A stretch of 8,343 nt of DNA from a bacterium. Lineage in GTDB: Bacteria; Bacteroidota; Bacteroidia; Bacteroidales; Bacteroidaceae. A program made the position numbers and the translations under genes. The notes under the pieces were generated by a model that did not search any database, was not told the DNA's origin, and saw only the letters and a program-made list of their open reading frames with translations. Positions within the stretch are counted from its first letter, which is position 1; each line of letters opens with the position of its first letter. The stretch is from assembly GCA_004559785.1 (NCBI GenBank), contig SFXD01000087.1, forward strand, positions 1-8,343, in the 5' to 3' direction. Below, piece after piece: positions 6,199 through 8,343 of the stretch.

Positions 6199-8244
6199 TT
6201 ACCTCGTGCCACGCAGGGGCTTGCTAAGGAACTCTATGTATGCGTCCACATCTTCGTTGTACGAGTATGGCTGCCCCAATGGATGCCCTGCGTAGTCCAC
6301 CAGCACGTAGAATGGCTGGGCATTGGCCCCAAACTTGCTCCTCTGCAGGTAACTCCACTTGTCGCCCACGGTACGTAGCCTGACTTGGTTGCCATTCTCG
6401 TTTACCGTCAGTTGCCGGGGCAATGGCGTCTTGTCGTCAACGAAGAGGGTGATAAGCACGTATCGCTCGTTTATGATGTCTGCCACCCTGGGGTCTGTCC
6501 ATACGGCAGCCTCCATCTTGCGGCAGTTGACGCATCCGTAGCCCGTAAAGTCGAGCATCACGGGCATGCCATGCGCCTTGGCATATGCCATGCCTTCGTC
6601 ATAGTCGTGGAAACGTGGCGTGACTGTCTTCTCATATAGGCTGAAGTCCTGCGTGTTCATGGGAGGTGCGAATGCACTCACCGCCTTGCAAGGGGCACCC
6701 CAAAGACCAGGCACCATATACAAGGCGAATGCAAACGAAAGCATGGCAAGGAAGAACCTTGTCACTCCCGTACGCGAATGAACTACCACCTCACCCATAT
6801 CATCGAACTCCTCCTCGTCGTGGGGGAAGCGCAGCCAACCTATCAGGTATGCGCCAAGCAGGGCAAAGAGCACTATCCACAGGGACAGGAATACCTCGCG
6901 GTCGAGTATGTGCCACCCGTATGCCAGGTCTGCCACGCTGAGGAACTTCAGAGAGAATGCCAACTCAAGGAAGCCCAGGCAGACCTTGATGCAGTTCATC
7001 CATCCACCACTCTTGGGCGCGCTCTTCAGCCATGCCGGGAACATGGCGAACAGCGTGAACGGCAGAGCCAAGGCAACGGCAAAGCCCAACATGCCCACGG
7101 TAGGAGCCAAGATGGAACCCGTGGTGCTGACTTCCACGAGCAGGAATCCTATGATGGGGCCCGTACACGAGAAACTGACGAGACTCAAGGTGAAGGCCAT
7201 GAGGAATATACTCCACAGACCCGTGGCAGCCTCCGACTTCCTGTCGACGGCATTCGTCCACTTGGCAGGAAGCGTTATCTCGAAACCTCCGAGAAAACTG
7301 GCTGCAAATACCAGCAGCATCAAGAAGAAGAATACGTTGAAGACTGCATTGGTACTGAGGGCATTCAATGCACTCGCCCCAAACACCATGGTGACCAGCA
7401 GCCCAAGCAAGACATATATGACTACGATACTTATTCCATAGGTTACGGCATCGCGTATGCCCTCGGACCTGTCCTTGCCTCGCTTGAGGAAGAAACTCAC
7501 GGTCATTGGTATGATGGGCCACACACAGGGAGTGAGCAACGCCAGAAGCCCCCCGAGAAAACCCAGCAGGAAGATGGCGGCAAGACTGTCGCCATGCGTC
7601 TCGCCCGACTCTCCCATACCACGCAACTCGTCCACCACGGGCGACCACAGCTCATTGCCAAACTCCCGGGCAGACGATTCCTGCATAGATGCCAAAGTAT
7701 CAGACACAGACTCGACGACACTGTCCACATCCTCCGGGGAAGATATGCCTTCCTGGGTCACCATGCCTTCCTGCAACTTGCCCTGTTGCTTGCCCTCACC
7801 AGTAATGGAGAAGTCTACGTCCGTAGGCGGTATGCAGTTCTCCTCATTGCATGCCCCATAGCTAAGGTAGCCCTCTGCCGAGTATTTGGAGTCGGTTATG
7901 GTGAAACGCTGTACGAACGACACCTTTCCCTCGAAATACGACAGTTCCATCCCATACATCTCGTCCATCACCCTAAGTTCCTTGCCCTGTGCAATGAGCT
8001 TGCCGTCAGTCTTCAGTCCGTGGATGTCTGTTATGGTTAGTGCTGCTGCCGTGGGGCCATCCTCGGGTATGTCGGTGCCATACACGTGCCAACCCTTCTC
8101 GATGATGGCAGAGAAAACCAGTTCCAACTGATTGTCCGACACCTTTCTGTCCTCGACCGTAAACTTCACAGGCTCCTGTATCTGAGCCAACATGGAGGCA
8201 TAACCATACAGTATGCCGATGATGAATAATGCTGTTGCTCTCAT
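6199..8244 (-). CDS. dsbD: thiol:disulfide interchange protein DsbD (cytochrome c biogenesis-type)
   Basis: DsbD carries electrons from cytoplasmic thioredoxin across the inner membrane to periplasmic thiol proteins. The 681-residue protein has the full three-part design. A signal peptide covers about residues 1-20. The N-terminal periplasmic alpha domain (about 25-150) has the cysteine pair C132/C137 in YGACNEENCIPP. A Ser/Glu-rich linker spans about 150-218. The eight-helix beta domain (about 220-512) has its two redox cysteines in LLTPCVWPIIP (C240) and FSCTGPIIG (C360). The C-terminal thioredoxin-like gamma domain (about 540-675) has the active site GYGCVNCRKME (C571, C574). All six catalytic cysteines are present. 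Two further cysteines, C418 and C422 (MNCIKVCLGF), lie at the start of a late membrane helix. The ATG at 8244 is followed directly by the signal peptide. A -7 box lies just upstream, and the PAQR gene follows by 15 bp. Confidence 0.96.
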   Translation of the reverse strand: MRATALFIIGILYGYASMLAQIQEPVKFTVEDRKVSDNQLELVFSAIIEKGWHVYGTDIPEDGPTAAALTITDIHGLKTDGKLIAQGKELRVMDEMYGMELSYFEGKVSFVQRFTITDSKYSAEGYLSYGACNEENCIPPTDVDFSITGEGKQQGKLQEGMVTQEGISSPEDVDSVVESVSDTLASMQESSAREFGNELWSPVVDELRGMGESGETHGDSLAAIFLLGFLGGLLALLTPCVWPIIPMTVSFFLKRGKDRSEGIRDAVTYGISIVVIYVLLGLLVTMVFGASALNALSTNAVFNVFFFLMLLVFAASFLGGFEITLPAKWTNAVDRKSEAATGLWSIFLMAFTLSLVSFSCTGPIIGFLLVEVSTTGSILAPTVGMLGFAVALALPFTLFAMFPAWLKSAPKSGGWMNCIKVCLGFLELAFSLKFLSVADLAYGWHILDREVFLSLWIVLFALLGAYLIGWLRFPHDEEEFDDMGEVVVHSRTGVTRFFLAMLSFAFALYMVPGLWGAPCKAVSAFAPPMNTQDFSLYEKTVTPRFHDYDEGMAYAKAHGMPVMLDFTGYGCVNCRKMEAAVWTDPRVADIINERYVLITLFVDDKTPLPRQLTVNENGNQVRLRTVGDKWSYLQRSKFGANAQPFYVLVDYAGHPLGQPYSYNEDVDAYIEFLSKPLRGTR

Positions 8245-8265
8245 ATATTACTGAAAATTTGGATG

Positions 8266-8273
8266 CAAACTTA
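8266..8273 (-). promoter_or_regulatory. -7 box of the dsbD promoter
   Basis: TAAGTTTG on the minus strand matches the Bacteroidetes sigma -7 consensus TAnnTTTG exactly. It ends 21 bp before the dsbD start codon, implying a very short leader. No convincing -33 TTTG is found about 20 bp upstream. A near match, AAAGTTTG, lies about 39 bp further upstream in the dsbD direction and could be a second start. The rest of 8245-8343 shows no gene; what lies beyond the window edge is unknown. Confidence 0.55.
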
Positions 8274-8343
8274 CAACTTTTTTTCCAATTAAGCACCATT
8301 TCAAGCAAACTTTTATCCTCCAAGATATACATTAAAGGGATGT

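Noticed and set aside
6778..8040. 420-codon open frame on the plus strand opposite dsbD
   Set aside because: It is antisense to dsbD, where all catalytic motifs are present. The predicted protein is low in hydrophobic structure, rich in Gln, His and Gly, and resembles no family.

Overview
The window looks like a chromosomal segment of a Bacteroidales bacterium, probably close to Prevotellaceae. Four things point that way. The left edge carries a C-terminal tail typical of type IX secretion cargo. The V-type ATPase operon contains the Bacteroidetes-style DUF2764 gene. Two candidate promoters fit the Bacteroidetes -7 consensus TAnnTTTG. The remaining proteins (DsbD, hemolysin III family) read like Bacteroidales versions. 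The genus is an inference; no rRNA or other marker gene is present.

Layout, left to right. Positions 1-90 hold the last 29 codons of a plus-strand gene, followed by a stem-loop terminator (119-160). Positions about 160-583 contain no intact gene. They hold a perfect 13-bp inverted repeat (195-237), a cluster of ATTGCTG repeats that looks like a solo end of an IS21-type element (257-315), a fragment of a DDE transposase that still has its glutamate motif (about 324-512), and several small hairpins. Everything from 584 to 8244 is on the minus strand.

Read in the direction of transcription, the minus strand starts with dsbD (8244-6199) and a hemolysin III/PAQR membrane protein gene (6183-5545), which probably form one short operon. 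After a 180-bp spacer with a promoter comes the V-type ATPase operon: atpE (5364-4777), a DUF2764 gene (4628-3780), atpA (3681-1939) and atpB (1906-584). AtpA and AtpB form the ATP-hydrolysing/synthesising A3B3 head, AtpE is the peripheral stalk, and the DUF2764 protein sits where subunit C is found in other V/A-ATPase operons.

The most notable point is what is missing. Bacteroidetes operons of this type normally continue after atpB with D (central stalk), I (membrane a-like subunit) and K (proteolipid ring). Here atpB is complete, but within about 75 bp of its stop codon the sequence turns into transposon debris and then the 3' end of a convergent, unrelated gene. Either the D-I-K half has moved elsewhere in the genome, or this ATPase has lost its membrane sector, or the assembly is wrong here. 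I see no CRISPR array, phage, RNA gene or defence system. Apart from the interrupted operon, the content is ordinary housekeeping and envelope biology.
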